From assembly GCA_016508695.1 (NCBI GenBank), contig VNKQ01000005.1, positions 1,426,001 through 1,490,000 on the forward strand: 64,000 nt of DNA, in the 5' to 3' direction. The DNA comes from Hyphodiscus hymeniophilus. Its lineage: Eukaryota > Ascomycota > Leotiomycetes > Helotiales > Hyphodiscaceae. Position 1 is the stretch's first letter, and every line of letters begins with the position of its first letter. Made by a program: the position numbers and the translations under genes. Positions 1-12,386 of this stretch are shown in pieces. The notes under the pieces are model-generated. The model made no database searches. It was not told the DNA's origin and was given only the letters and a program-made list of their open reading frames with translations.

Positions 1-1085
1 ACGGTTGTTGCGAATGGTCTTTGCAAGCGTGGGAAGGAAATGCAGCGTCCAGGTATATCCCGTGCCGAATATAATATGATCGACGTTTTCCAGCTTCGTA
101 CCGTCTTCGAAAAACACCGTTCTTTCACCAGTCTCACGGCTTGAGATGATGTTTGTGATTGGAGGCCGTCGGAGAATGTTGGGGTGCTGAAATGCCCAGT
201 CGAAGAAATATGGGTGATATCGACCTCTTACGACCGAGTTCAGAGGCGTTTCCGCAACGTCCGCCAGACTGAATGATATGTCGGTGCCGGAGATGCTGGC
301 TCCTACCACCACGACTCTCTTCCCGCGGTATTTCTCGGGGTCACGCCAGGCCTTGCTATGCTCTACGCTTCCGGGAAAGTTTTGAGAGAGTTCTGCTAGT
401 CCTGGCGTGAATGGTATAAAAGGAACTGTATAATGACCAACTGCTACGACGACAGCGTCAAAGGATTCGCTCCACCAGTGGTCTTCTTGCCCATTCTGAG
501 GTTTCCGGAGAGTGAGAGTCCATTTCCCTGTTTTTGTGTCTTTTTGAACCAACTCTACTGTTGTATCGTATGAAACAAGATTTTGGTAGCCGTTCCTATT
601 CAGGAGATTTTGTATGTATGCCTCGACAGCTTTCCAATGTCGAAACGGAGATTGGGGGCCATGTCTGGATATGTTCAGAGCGGATCTCTCTTCAGGAAAT
701 GGCTCCTGGGAAAAGGACATGGCGAATGCATCGATATTCGTCTCGAGAGTTGGGTAGATGGAAGTCCCAGCGAACCTGTATTGTGTGATCTCTGGTGTGG
801 TAGTAGGTAGTTTGGAGGGAACTGGCACCGAATCATCTGGTATTCGACTTGCAATTTTGTCGAAATCAGGAAGCTGTTGGACATGGTCTTTTGGGTCGGC
901 GATCCTGATGATGTTAGGTTCAGAGCTTCACAAAGTCGAAAAAGTACTGACCAGCATCCTCCAGCCTTCTCCCTCCTCTCGAATACCCGGATAAGGTCAA
1001 ATTGCTTCTCTTGAGCCAATGCATCAACTGTGATAGCTCCGGCGGGACCTGCACCAATGATGGCAATGGACTTGATGGGAGCCAT
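1..1085 (-). CDS. Flavin-containing monooxygenase-like protein, 3' end cut by window edge
   Basis: FAD/NADPH-dependent monooxygenase of the FMO-like family. Exon 1 is 1085-952 and exon 2 runs from 904 off the window edge; the 47-nt intron (905-951) has a GTCAGT donor and a CTAAC branch. About 346 codons are visible. Seen: an N-terminal dinucleotide-binding motif IIGAGPAG near residues 9-16 (FAD), a second motif VVVGASISG (NADPH), an FPGSVEHSKAWRDPEKY stretch matching the FMO fingerprint FxGxxxHxxxY just before it, and FGTGYTW near the visible end, like the FATGY motif. The start is the ATG directly before the FAD fold. The substrate cannot be told; fungal members act on sulfur or nitrogen compounds or in secondary metabolism. 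It is divergent from the MPH1 gene. No breaks are seen in the visible part. Confidence 0.88.
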
Positions 1086-1749
1086 GTCTTCTCATCGGCT
1101 TGAAACCTACCTTGATCTAAGCACGAAAGAGGGTGAGCTACATCGTACTCTTCAATGGATGCATGCGCAACCTCACAAGCCAACCATACCCTTGTCTGGA
1201 GAGGATGTCCTGATTCCAGAGAGGCGGATCTAGAAGAATGGTGCAATTCCACCACAGGAACTCCTCATTTGAAATCTAGCAGACCCCACCATCAGCTCGG
1301 TAATTAGCCTCGGCGAAGGGGATAGTGAGTCGTTGTTGGACAAAGAAAAACCTGTCTTCTGATGTTCTCCTCGGTGTAAGCACATTCACTACTGTATATT
1401 ATGTTCACCGGTGGAAAGCAGAATAGGCCTCGAGATCCTCCCTGTGGTGGCTTTGGCAAATACTGTACTGTACTGCGAGGAGACGCTCGCCAAGATCGAA
1501 CCTCATCCAGGATAAATGTACCGACGCTCGATCGGGTCCTAACAGTCCTAGTCGCGCTCTGCAGCTACTGAAACAGACGGCCCTTGGAGATAGAGCGTAG
1601 GCTGGTGCTTGGATATTAGAAAGTACAGTCACGTGACTGCGTGCCATGGCTGTCGCCATCCCAAACGCGGTTTCCTTCTTACCTGCGTTCCAGCTGTACC
1701 ACTGCCACCACCTTGCTTACAGGACAATGCGAGTTGAATTACAACAAAG
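1086..1749. promoter_or_regulatory. Divergent intergenic promoter region (FMO / MPH1)
   Basis: This 664-bp gap separates two divergently transcribed genes and should hold both promoters. The palindrome TCACGTGA (an E-box/CBF1-type site) lies at 1629-1636, 121 nt before the MPH1 start. No other gene is supported here. Confidence 0.5.
1629..1636. promoter_or_regulatory. Palindromic E-box TCACGTGA upstream of MPH1
   Basis: Exact 8-bp palindrome with a CACGTG core, the site class bound by bHLH factors such as Cbf1 and Pho4. It is one of four exact copies that I noticed in the window (also 23295, 32948 and 60650), all outside coding sequence. Function is inferred only. Confidence 0.35.
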
Positions 1750-4700
1750 ATGTCGGCCGACGAGGAGGATTATGGAGAGTTTGCAGACGAAGATTTCATC
1801 GAAGCTTTGAGCCAAGCATCTCAATCCCTCCCTCCACACCCTCCATCACGACGAACATCTGGCGACGGACCAGATAGTGGCGACGAAGATGGCAATAGCA
1901 AATCCAAAAAGAAGAAATACAAAATACATGAGGGTGTGGACGAGGTTCCAACAGCAAGTATGTATCCTAGGTGGAATTGCTTCGCTTTCGCGACTCCGCG
2001 CTGAAACCCTCAAGTCATTCTGGGCGCCACACAAGCAGAAGGTCTCAATCCCGATTCGAGCCCGTACAGAATAAGAGGCCCAATATACAGGAAACCAAGA
2101 CCAGAATCGCCCAAGCCACCCTTGGCTCCATTGTCTACCGCAGCTGCTCGCCCAGCTCCCACGAACGCCCCTCAATTCAAGCGTACACCTCCAAGACGGA
2201 TAAGTGGTCTTTCACACGACGATAGCATAGCCCAAGAATTGAAAGATCTACCATCTGATGCGTTTTCATCACCATCACCACCACCCCAATCATTTTCCTC
2301 ACTCCCGCGACAGCGTCTTGTGGCAGCCCAGACGGAGCTTCGTCAGACAACCTTGTTTGGCGGACGTGCTCCGGACGAGGTTCCAGCATCGCAGGTCAAT
2401 AAAAGGCACAATTTCGTGCAAGATTTACCTCCAGAGCTACCGACTCAGCATGCTCTGGACCATGAAGCCATGAAGACTTGGGTATACCCGACCAACCTTG
2501 GAGGTATACGCGACTACCAGTTCAGTATCGTAAGGAATGGGCTCTTCAACAATCTACTCGTTGCGCTGCCCACTGGTCTTGGGAAAACATTTATTGCTGC
2601 AACCATCATGTACAATTATTATCGCTGGACGAAGGATGCTCAGATTATCTTTGTCGCCCCTACGAAACCACTCGTTGCTCAACAAGTCGACGCATGCTTT
2701 AAGATTGTTGGCATACCACGATCAGATACGACGATGCTCACGGGGGAGCAACAAACTGGCCTGAGAGCCGAGGAATGGTTAGAGAAGCGAGTCTTCTTCA
2801 TGACACCGCAGACTCTGATCAACGATCTATCAACAGGCATTGCTGATCCGAAGAAGATTGTGCTCCTTGTTGTCGACGAAGCTCACCGAGCCACAGGCAA
2901 TTATGCTTACGTCAAAGTCGTTCAGTTCTTACGCCGTTTCAATAAGAGCTTCCGTGTTCTTGCATTGACTGCCACTCCTGGTGGAACAGTGGAAGCTGTC
3001 CAAGATGTTATCGACCATCTCGAGATTTCCCAAGTTGAGATTCGAACAGAAGAGTCTATCGACATACAACAATTTGTGCACAAACGAACCATTGATAAAG
3101 TCCTTCTTGATCCGTCAGATGAGATTATCATGGTGAAGGAATTGCTATCAAAAGCATTGCAGCCTCTGGTGAATTTGTTGTGCAGCCAGAACGCTTACTA
3201 TAATAAGGACCCGATGTCCCTCAATCCGTTCCAACTGATGAAAGCACGGCAGGCATGGTTCGCATCCCCCACCGGCAAACAAGCCAATCAGGGGCTGAAG
3301 GGAATGATGATGGGCCTATTTTCGGTTCTTGCTAGCATTGCACATAGCATAAAGTTACTCAATTTCCACGGCATAAGTCCCTTTTATTCTGCTGTGAAGG
3401 ACTTCCGGCAGAGCGTCGAAGAAGGAAACAAGGGAGGGAAATATAGGAAGCAGATCCTAGAAAGTCCAGATTTCAGAAAGATGATGGAAAGAATCCAGTT
3501 TTGGCTCAACAAGGACGACTTTGTTGGCCATCCAAAGCTCACTTACCTTTGCGACACGATCTTGAATCATTTCCTCGATGCAGGCGAGGGAAGATTAGCA
3601 GACGGTGCTCCTCCGTCGAGTACTCGAGTCATTGTATTTTCGGAGTTCAGGGACAGTGCTGAAGACATAGCCCGCATCTTGAACAAGCATGAGCCTATGA
3701 TTAGGGCTTCTGTGTTTGTAGGGCAAGCCGATTCGAAGCGTTCCCAAGGCATGAATCAAGCGAAGCAGCAGGAGACTATCCGCAAGTTTCAAAGTGGTAT
3801 CTATAATGTTCTGGTTGCGACCTCGATTGGCGAAGAGGGGTTGGATATCGGACAGGTCGACCTCATCGTCTGCTACGACGCCTCCGGATCTCCGATCCGC
3901 ATGTTGCAGCGCATGGGACGCACTGGTAGAAAGCGAGCCGGTAACATTGTATTACTTCTAATGCGTGGCAAGGAGGAAGAAGCCTTTTCGAAAGCCAAAG
4001 ACAACTATGAGCAGATGCAGAAGATGATCAGCTCTGGCGAGCGATTCTCCCTCCGACATGACCTTTCTGTCCGGATCATTCCTCGGGATGTCAAGCCAAC
4101 TGTCGACAAAAGAATCATAGAGATTCCTATCGAGAACACGCAAGACCAGTCCCTACCCGAACCAAAACGACGACCAAAACCGAGGAAAAAGCCCCCGAAG
4201 AAGTTTCACATGCCCGACGGAGTCGAAATAGGATTCCAGATGGCTTCAAGGATCAAGGAAGAGAAAGGTGATTGTACGAGTAACTCCGGAATCACTGTGA
4301 TGCGAGAGACAGGCAGAATACCAGAGGACACCGAGTTGGCTCCCATCCCTTCTCTAGAATCAGTCTTTCTATGTTCTTCGGATACTGATGAGCTCAAGCA
4401 ACGTTATCAAAATGTCCCAGGACTAGATATACAGGAGGTAGAGATGCCAAGTATGGCTTCTCAAACAGTTGCTCAACGATCTCTTCTACCTATAGCTAAA
4501 GTCGCCCATGGCCAGTTTACAAAGAAAGCTGTGCATTTGTTCCAGACTCTAGCCATCTCCCAGCGACGGGAAGATCGCTTTCTGAAGCCATTCGGCGATA
4601 TAGCCCCAGCTAAATCCTGGAGTGTGCCGCATTTGGTTGGTGATGACGACGGTGCTATCAAGCAATTGGCTTCCATGAGAAGGCCTAAGCCATCATCGAA

Positions 4701-5253
4701 ATCGTTCCATGGCCTATCCGACGTCGATAGCGATTCGGAAGGTGACTTATCCGCTCCCAACCCACCTCCGCAGACTACGGCACTGAATATGTCATTTTCA
4801 GAGGACGCGAGTAGCGAACGGAATGTGCGAGGGCCACTGAAACGCAAACGGAAGAGAAGGCGTACGAATTTACGCTCCAGTGAAGGCGACGGTGATGATC
4901 TCGAAAACAGCGAGGCTCCGTCTGAAGACAGTGACGATGGAGAAAGTCTGAAAAGTTTCCTTGCCGAGGACGGAGAAGAGATCGCGACAATGACACTCTC
5001 TTCGTCTCAGACCATGTCTTCGCCGATTGCACAGCGAACGCTGAAACCGCTCTACAAGCCAAGCCCACTCATGACGACGCAAGACACCGAGGACGATGAC
5101 ATGCCGGACCTTGGAGATATGATTGGGATGAAGACGAAGCCTGCACCGTTAGAATTGAAGGAAAGTGATTCGGAGGACAACCCTGTATTCGGAAACCACG
5201 GAAACCGAGGGAAAAGGAGGAGAGTGGTTGTTGATGATAGCGATGATGAGTGA
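1750..5253 (+). CDS. MPH1: MPH1, FANCM-family ATP-dependent DNA helicase
   Basis: Superfamily 2 DEAH-box 3'-5' DNA helicase of the Mph1/FANCM family; the family remodels stalled forks and unwinds D-loops in error-free nuclear DNA repair. Exons are 1750-1957 and 2039-5253 (81-nt intron, GTATGT..CAG), giving 1140 aa, near the family's usual length. Seen: a Walker A PTGLGKT near residue 247, the DEAH box in VVDEAHRATG near residue 348, TATPGG (motif III) and QRMGRTGR (motif VI) near residue 690. The C-terminal third is acidic, basic and low in complexity, with a lysine/arginine run and a final DDSDDE, as in fungal Mph1. The start ATG opens an acidic N-terminus (MSADEEDYGEFADEDF) typical of the family. 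The second exon begins with LNPDSSPYRIRGPIY, which fits the family and supports the splice. Reading frames are intact. Confidence 0.96.
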
Positions 5254-6195
5254 CGTATATATTGCAGTATTGTGCATCAGCGTTGGCGTTTGACAACCAC
5301 GGCATACGTGCTTGTTTTCGGAGTTCTTGGAAATAGCGCTTTCGAGAATTAAATGACATCGACTGGAATGAGATCATGAGCACATTTCCAGCCAGATGCT
5401 CATTACATCAAGACTCTGAAATCAGTTCCATCTTGTCCGCGAGTTTGTTTTGCAAAATTTCCTCCTTCCAATATTTTCTCGGCGAAAGGACAGGAGGTCA
5501 ATAGTGTTGACAGCGTAGTAGTTAGGTCCAACTCGCTGAACCACCTCAGCCTCGAATTGAGTACATATCCAGATCTCTCAAACTGGTTTGGCGCTCTGTT
5601 GAATGTATGGACAACTTCTTTCAGACACGGGCCAAAGAATGAGAAGTTTCAATATGGCTCCATGCGATTTCCTAACAGCTTTGGGTGCAAAAACAAATGG
5701 CAAAAAGAAACAATGCTTGCCGAAGTGAGGACACGGTCGGTCCTAGCTGGAAGATGTGTGCTCAGGATTAATACAAATGAGAAACCATGCACGTGCGACT
5801 CAATGACGGCAAGGAGGACTACTGGTAATAATTATTTGATTGCCTCAAAGCTGGTCAGACCCTCTATAAATCAGCTCTGCAGCAAATTGATACGAATGCC
5901 ATGCTCCTCGAAGAAAACATTCCCAGCCAAGTAGCTATGGAAGGTGAAAAATCTGCGCTGTGAATGCAAATACGCATCATGATAAGCAAAGGTTTCGCCC
6001 TCGGACGCCAAACGCATAAACACTATGCATCAATCATAGCCCAATCCCTATCACTCAACGCCATATGAAAGCACTGTTCGTAATCATAGCGTCATGAAGG
6101 CCAACTGATTTCTCCAGCTTGCCTACGAACAATGAGGAGCTCAGCTGAAAAGCCTTGCTGAGCAAGAACCTCCACTTTTGTTAAGTAAGTTCCGG
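5254..6195. other. Convergent intergenic region, no supported gene
   Basis: These 942 bp lie between the 3' ends of MPH1 (+) and the Polo kinase (-). A 125-codon open frame on the plus strand (5557-5934) shows no recognisable domain and a composition unlike the neighbouring genes. I treat the region as two 3' UTRs plus spacer. Confidence 0.6.
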
Positions 6196-9100
6196 TTATT
6201 CGATATCTGGAATAGTAGCCTCGGGCTTTTTCGGATCGAACCATGCAACTCGTCTGTCGTCCCCCTTTCGTGCACCCACTGTCACCCAAACATGCTTGTA
6301 AGGGACCTTGACGTTGACCAACTCGCGGTATCCGCCCCATCTTAAACGTGTCTTCGGTTCCATGGCGCTGTTGCCCAATCCTCCATTCGTCACCCACTCC
6401 TTGACAACCAATTTGATGAACTCGACCTTTCTGCGGAAGTCGTTCGCTTGCGGGATGCCTTGGATCATAGGATCAATCTCGGGACGCTTGCGAATTGTAG
6501 ATTTGCCTGTTTTTGATGGCTTGTTGACCATGAAATTGAGAAGCGTTTGCAAAGGATACGAGAGACGCTGACGATCGTCAAGGGCTGTGGAGGCAAGAGT
6601 GCCTCTCAAGGAGAGGTCACGAGCTGCTTCAAGCGGCAGATGGTAAAATTCGCACCAAGTACCATCACCGGATATAACGATTTTCGTATGATCAGGGAAG
6701 TTGAACTGTAGAGCGTCAGAAAGATTCAAATTACGGGGGAGTGGATTGTAATTACCTGAAAGTGGCCGTCACAGAAAGCCCAGCAGCCAACGTCGCCGAA
6801 GCGCTGGTAGAAAGTGACAACATTTCCCGCGGGTACGGTCTCAGGCATTTGCTCATGAGCAGTTCTGGACAGCACATCGTCGTAAGGATAGTCTTGGTCT
6901 CGACCGAAGGCTGTCATGTAGTTTGCGAATTTCTTCCATAGAACGATCTTCTCCCGCTTGCGATCATCCCATTCATCAGTACCTCGTGCAAGTCTACCAG
7001 CTTCGCCACTTCTACCAGAGATGATTTTGTAGTTTTGCGGATTGACTCTCCCACGACAGATTCCAGATTCTCCTTTGTTCTCGTAGAACTCAATGTTGGG
7101 TCCTGAAATCGGGACGATCTCGTGTCGGTCCTGATAAGCTTCGTTTCCCCGGTTTTGAAGGTGTCTTTCAGCATCCCGAACTACGACGCAGGACGGTGGG
7201 ATGAAACCTCTGCTCAGGTCTGCCGGGTCTGCAGGCGTCTCCTTAAAAATGCAGCCCACACTTCCATTGCTGAGGATATATCCGAGGCCAAATTTGTTGG
7301 TGTAGTCCACCCATTTAACAACGATGGTAGGACTTGGTGTAGCTGCATCCATTGCTATGGCTTGAGATCTGCTATTAAGCGCTCGCTCTAACTCGGTCTG
7401 AAGGCGACGAAGACCATCAAGAATATGATCAGGCTTCGTTCCTGAAATTACCTCGAGTCTCTCTTGCGGGGCGAAAAGTGAGACTTGCTTGCTAAGTACC
7501 AGTGGCGCTGCTTCCTGGGATTTCCGCTCAGCCTCAGCTTTGCCTAGTTGCTCGGCCAGATCTGTCGCAAGTCTATTCTCAACATCGGCAATTTTCTCTG
7601 CAACACGGGTCTCAAGTTTTCGAGACTTTGCTGGCCTACTTGGTATCGTGACCATGGGCCGTGAATTGGGTTCAGATCTTGAACTCTGTTGGCTCTGGAT
7701 TTCTGATTGGCCGGAACGGGCGTTGCGGCTGGAGGAAGGCACAACGGATCCTTGAGGTCTTGCTCTTTGTTGCGCCGCAAAGCTCTGAGCAGCAACTCTG
7801 CTGTTGGATGGTATTATCTGCTCAGCCGATCTCGCAGAATGAGGCGCAAGTTTCTCAAGCAACTCTTCATTCCTGTTTTCAGGATTTTTGATCGGTCTTG
7901 AACCTTTCTCGGCTTTTTCCTTCAGCCATTCGTCAAATCTTCGATATACGACATCCTCAGGAAGTGGGACTGCTGGGGTAAGACCGGCCTTTTCTTCCTT
8001 GGTAACTTGCTTGTACGCACTCTCATTATGCGTTGGAGATGGATTCCAAGGGCCAACTTCGCACTTGATGCATAACTTCTTCAGATTCTTGGTGTACAGA
8101 TTTGATCTCCCAGAGCGCATACCAACCGAGAGGAATTGATCAGGTCTTGGAGCGGAATGGCAAAGCTCAGGAGTCATCTCTTCAGATTGTGGCATCCAGC
8201 CACAAGTGAAAAATGGGTGCTGAACAATGGTATCAGGATCAGGTCGCTGTTCCGGGTCTTGAAGTAACGAAGAGACCAAATCTTTTGTTTCATCGGAGAT
8301 GAAATTCTCAGAGGTATTCAATTTGGGCCAATCGTAATCTCGCTCTCTCGCTCGTCGGTATATCTCGTCCGCTGTTGTTGACTGAAAAGGAGGCTTTCCA
8401 GTGAGCATAGCAAAGCTATGGATGTTAGCAGTGTAGCAAATTGCTATTTATTAGCTTACATTATGATCCCCAAACTCCAAATGTCAACTGCATGGTCATG
8501 ACCACCCTTGTTTTTTTCGAGAATTTCTGGTGCGATGTAATTCGGTGTACCACAGAGCGTGGTTCGTCTGCAAGCATTCATGTCTTTGTCTGACATGAGC
8601 AGAGCAGCTAGACCGAAATCCCCAATCTTGACGTTCATATCTTTGTCTAAGAATATGTTTCCCATTTTCAGATCTCGATGAATTATCCCCTTTGCATGCA
8701 TGTACTTGATTGCACCTGCCATTTGCACCGTCCAGAATCGAACTTCCGGCTCTGTGATGAATTTTCGCTTCTTGACCATATCCATGAGTGATCCATTTGG
8801 GCAGAGCTCGAGCACAATGTATGTACATTTTTCGTATGAGAAGGCACGGTGGAAGTGGACAATATTCTCGTGCTTCATTTTTGAGTGGATCTGGAGCTCC
8901 GTCTGAAACTATCAAGGTGTTAGCTTGTGTAAACTCCATCTGCCATTGATAAAAACCTTTTGCTCCATCTTCTTTTGCGGCATATGGCTCTTGACGACCT
9001 TCAATGCGAAATTCTGCTTTGTTCCAGCGAGCTGCCCTTCGTAGCATATTGCAAAACCCCCCTTACCAAGCAACCGACCCGTTTGATATACCGCTCCATC

Positions 9101-9262
9101 TGGTCTGTCTGAGGAAGATGGTTCTCGGACTTCTGCTGGAGGTGGAGGAGGATGGTCCTTGTCTTTCACTGTCAACTTGGCGACTGGGGCTTTGACCTTT
9201 TGTTGAGTTTGCTGCTTGGCTCTAATATGAGCATTATTATCCCGGAGTGATAACGCTTCCAT
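6196..9262 (-). CDS. Polo-like serine/threonine kinase (Cdc5/Plo1/PLK1)
   Basis: Mitotic kinase controlling entry, spindle, mitotic exit and cytokinesis. Four exons: 9262-8957, 8908-8460, 8415-6756 and 6705-6196, with introns of 48, 44 and 50 nt; 974 aa. Seen: the glycine loop GRLLGKGGFAICYEG near 62-76, the ALKVVK lysine, the catalytic loop HRDLKMGN near 179, DFG near 199, and the activation segment RRTTLCGTPNYIAPE. The C-terminal half carries two Polo boxes that bind phosphopeptides: VKWVDYTNKFGLGY near 610, and YQRFGDVGCWAFCDGHFQ running into the last exon near 790. The region between is long and low in complexity, which makes the protein larger than yeast Cdc5. The start MEALSLRDNNA resembles other fungal Plks. 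The same frame stays open upstream for about 160 codons to 9754 without an ATG (see findings). The 44-nt intron is close to the fungal minimum. Confidence 0.95.
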
Positions 9263-10302
9263 GTCGAATCCTTCTGGAAAGACACACTCCCAAACAAGGT
9301 ATGGGTATGCCTGTAAGAAAGCACCCTCTGCTGCCTCCTCGTATGTTTGTTCTTCCAAATAGCGAATAATTCTGTTCAACTGGAAGCTCGCGTCCAGACG
9401 AGACAGACTGAGAATAGCAAACTTTTCTGGGAGGTTGTGCCAGCAGTAGATCTGTATTGTGCGATAATTAGTAAATATCACTAAGTTATGCTTTTGGGTG
9501 ATGTCCAGCCTCCGATCGCAGTCTCTTTGGACCCCCAGAGCTTGACAAAGTAGGTGCCCGAGAAGTTCGAGGGTAGCAGACTCAAGGTCGCTTTCTTTCT
9601 GCAGAGTCCTAACATAGAACAGTTCTTGAAACCAGGCATCACTGCTTTCTGGCCGATGAAGCAAGAGATTGTGAATCCGAACTATGTCCTGCGTAGCCCC
9701 CTGTCTCTGCTCGAAAGTTCTGTGTAGAGGATTGATGGCATGGAACTTTTGCAATCAGAGATCCAATTGACCGGTGGCTCGAACAGAAGACCACCCAGGG
9801 GTCTCATCTCTGTCGTCGTGGTGGCCAAGCTCGAATGTATGACTATGAGTGAATGAGAATGAGAATGGGAAGCTTACAGTTCCTGTGATCGGAGGTACGA
9901 TATCAGACGATTCGCTGGACACCAGAGCCGGAGATAAAACGAGTTGAGTTACTCAATGCACAAGGTGAGTTGCTCAAGTGGTGGATTGTCGTTGTTCGTC
10001 GCTGCAGGTTGTCACATTCACAACCTCATCTTTGTCAATAAAGTTTCGCGGAGCGGCCCCACAAAAACCATCGACGGGGCAACCACAGCCGGGTTGTTTC
10101 GAGGTATCAAGAATCCGAGTCTTAGGTCTGCAGATTCTAAAGTAAGACTTGTCAGACATTTCTCCTACAATGCGCGCATTCAAGTCCAATTAATGCGCAA
10201 GCGATGGGCTCTGCTAGAAATCGCCGGTCGATTGTTTCAATGTTTCCGGACTATAAAACGACTAAAGTCAAGATCTGAGGCATACTCCAACTTGTATGCA
10301 TC
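9263..10302. promoter_or_regulatory. Upstream region of Polo kinase and divergent OPA3-like promoter
   Basis: About 1 kb between divergent starts. On the minus strand the Polo kinase frame stays open from its ATG back to 9754. An ATG at 9807 opens a 41-codon upstream ORF (9807-9682) in another frame that overlaps it. A TTACTAATT branch-like motif and a CAG at about 9452 suggest a 5' intron. The plus-strand half upstream of 10303 holds the OPA3-like promoter; I see no further gene in it. Confidence 0.45.
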
Positions 10303-11220
10303 ATGGTTCCGTTGCCTCTTTTCAAGTTTGCTGCTCTCTTCGTGAGACACATTTCGAAATATGGCGCAGTCAGTATTCGGGAATTCCGTTAAGTAGACAC
10401 TTGCTAATGCTGTACAGAATTGGATCAAGAACCAGGCCCATGATCATCCTAAATTCCGAACGATTGCCGCAAGATACGGGCAGACGATGCATCAGGTCAA
10501 CATGCGGATGTCGGTGACTCTGCTGCGAGGTAAGGGTGCCTTGGAAGAGGTCGCGGTTGGGAGTCGAACAGTTGCTAACTCGGATCTTCAGATAAGGCAG
10601 CAGAAAAGCGGGCGAAGGAAAAGCTGGAAGCTCCGACCGTGAAAACAGTACGTCTCTTCCAACTGAGAACTCTTGATTCGGTCGAATAATCGGACTGTTG
10701 CGGAGGGATACATCGAGGGTCGCCGATTCTTCGCGATCTCAAACGAGTGAACGTTCACCTGTTGCTGACTTTTTTTTGACAGGAAGAGCAGACGAAGGAG
10801 GAGGAAGCAGTAAAAAAGGCTGCGAAGGAAAAGTCTTCACCTAGAGAACAGAGCATCTGGAAACGAAAATTTAGACCACTACCAGAATCCAAAGCGGTAG
10901 ACCTATTCGCAGACGTTATTGGGGATTCTTTCATACTTCTTGTGGCAGGAGGTAGGGCACTCATTCGAGGATGACGAGCAAGTGTTAATGTGCGATCAGG
11001 GCTCATCTTATACGAATATGTCAGAGCAAAGGGAAAACCAGATATAAACGCAGAGAAGATCGCAGAGCTCAACGAGAAGCTACTTAAGCTAGACAAACGG
11101 GAGCATGACTTGGAGGAAGTGGAAAAGAAACAACAAGACCGAGTAGAAACCCTGGAACAGGCTATAGAGGAGATGCGAAAGCAGAGTGGGAAGAAGCGGC
11201 TGATATCACTATCTTCTTGA
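10303..11220 (+). CDS. OPA3-like mitochondrial protein
   Basis: Small OPA3 family protein; family members are mitochondrial and affect mitochondrial morphology and lipid metabolism in animals, while the fungal role is poorly known. Five exons: 10303-10368, 10418-10529, 10592-10647, 10783-10951 and 11000-11220; every junction keeps frame and has GT..AG ends; 207 aa. Seen: the family N-terminus with a hydrophobic KFAALFVRHISKYGAN followed by WIKNQAHDHPKFR, then the conserved MHQVNMRMSVTLLR. A Lys/Glu-rich linker follows, then a hydrophobic stretch GDSFILLVAGGLILYEY (probable membrane segment), and a charged coiled coil EKIAELNEKLLKLDKREHDL to the end, which is the usual OPA3 order. It is short and multi-exonic, so it is easy to miss by ORF length alone. 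Divergent from the Polo kinase. Confidence 0.88.
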
Positions 11221-11761
11221 TCATCTACTGTTGGAAGGATTTAGTGCCTTCGGAATCGCCCCAAATTTTGGAGAACTGGATTCATTCCAAGAGACTGCGC
11301 TGTCAGAATTAATGGGCGGACGAGGCGTCAAGAAGTCAATCCCCTGTCAAATATACAGTAGGCCCTTAGCCTATCCTTGTCCTAATCTCCAAGTTGAGGC
11401 CGACAGAGATGTATTTATATGTACATTGTACTATACATGAAACCAGAACTCACATCTCTATAATCTTTCCAATTTGTAATTGTCAAATAACAGTAGGTAT
11501 TGGCAAAAATAAATCATGCATATCCTAATTCTCGAGGCGTTAGTCTCTTTCGTGGTGTTTGGCAGCACTTTCAACCCACTCGGTCTTCTCGCCCAACTCA
11601 CCACATTTCATCCATCACAACGCAAGATGTTTTGTATATCTTTACGCAAGCGCAAGGAGTGGGCTTCGGTGCCATCGACACTGCTCTCACAACAGCAGCC
11701 GAAATGGCAAGGTATTATTACAATAATTACTCTTCAACCCAGCTAACTCTCTCAAGAGCAG
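11221..11761. other. Intergenic; probable 5' exon of the next gene unresolved
   Basis: This stretch holds the 3' UTR of the OPA3-like gene and should include the first exon(s) of the gene ending at 12386. Two open frames (11500-11769 and 11516-11746) cover it, but no donor/acceptor pair that I tried joins either cleanly to the exon at 11762 except weak ones (for example a GTGGGC donor at 11659). Confidence 0.4.
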
Positions 11762-12386
11762 TTCCTTGAGACCCATGACCTAGCTGTTCCTCTTCCACAA
11801 CGACGACAACAAGATCCAAAAGATTTCCTCCGCTTGCTCCTTCTTTCAGCGACAGACATCCTACCACCGCAGAATTCACTACCTCGGATCGAGCGGTTGT
11901 ACCAAGCGGGTGGTAAACACGTGGGTGTCGTATTCCTGCTCCACGAGCAAGACTCACAAGGAAGTGGCTCCAGAGAATTCATGACTCTCCAAGCAACGTA
12001 GACCACCACATAAATATTTGCAAACTCGAACTGATACCTCTAGTCTACACACCTCCGGTATCGAGATGCCAATCATACCACTATCCTCCGCTTCCTCTCT
12101 CAGCGAAACCATTTCGGCGTTCCGGCGACAACTCTCTCAAAGTCATGCTCCCATTCCTCTAGGACATCCGGCGACTGTACTGTTACCATATTGCTCGAAT
12201 AATTCTCCGATTGCAGAACATGCTCGGAACCTGTTGAGCGATCTCTGCCATAGCATTCAAGAGCTTTCGCAGCTTGCTACGACTGTTGCCGGGAAAAGAG
12301 AACTTACGAAGTGGCTGACAGAAGGGTCACCTACTGTTGCTGATAAGATTATCGGATTCTGGGAGCAGGAGTATATTGCTGATTGA
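11762..12386 (+). CDS. Unidentified protein, 5' exon not resolved
   Basis: I do not recognise this gene, but it reads as coding. The first supported exon is 11762-11997, opened by an AG at 11760-11761 with a CTAAC branch 15 nt before it. A 46-nt intron (11998-12043) follows and the last exon is 12044-12386, ending EQEYIAD. The joined frame of about 193 codons contains an Ala/Leu-rich amphipathic run, GKHVGVVFLLHEQD (a beta-strand-like core), a region rich in Ser/Pro and a helical C-terminus with GFWEQEY. There is no in-frame ATG before position 11981, so an upstream exon must carry the start. The fold suggests a small soluble protein; I assign no function. It lies between the OPA3-like gene and the RTC3-like gene, all on the plus strand. 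Confidence 0.55.

Noticed and set aside
5557..5934. 125-codon open frame between MPH1 and the Polo kinase
   Set aside because: No domain, odd composition, and it lies between convergent 3' ends.
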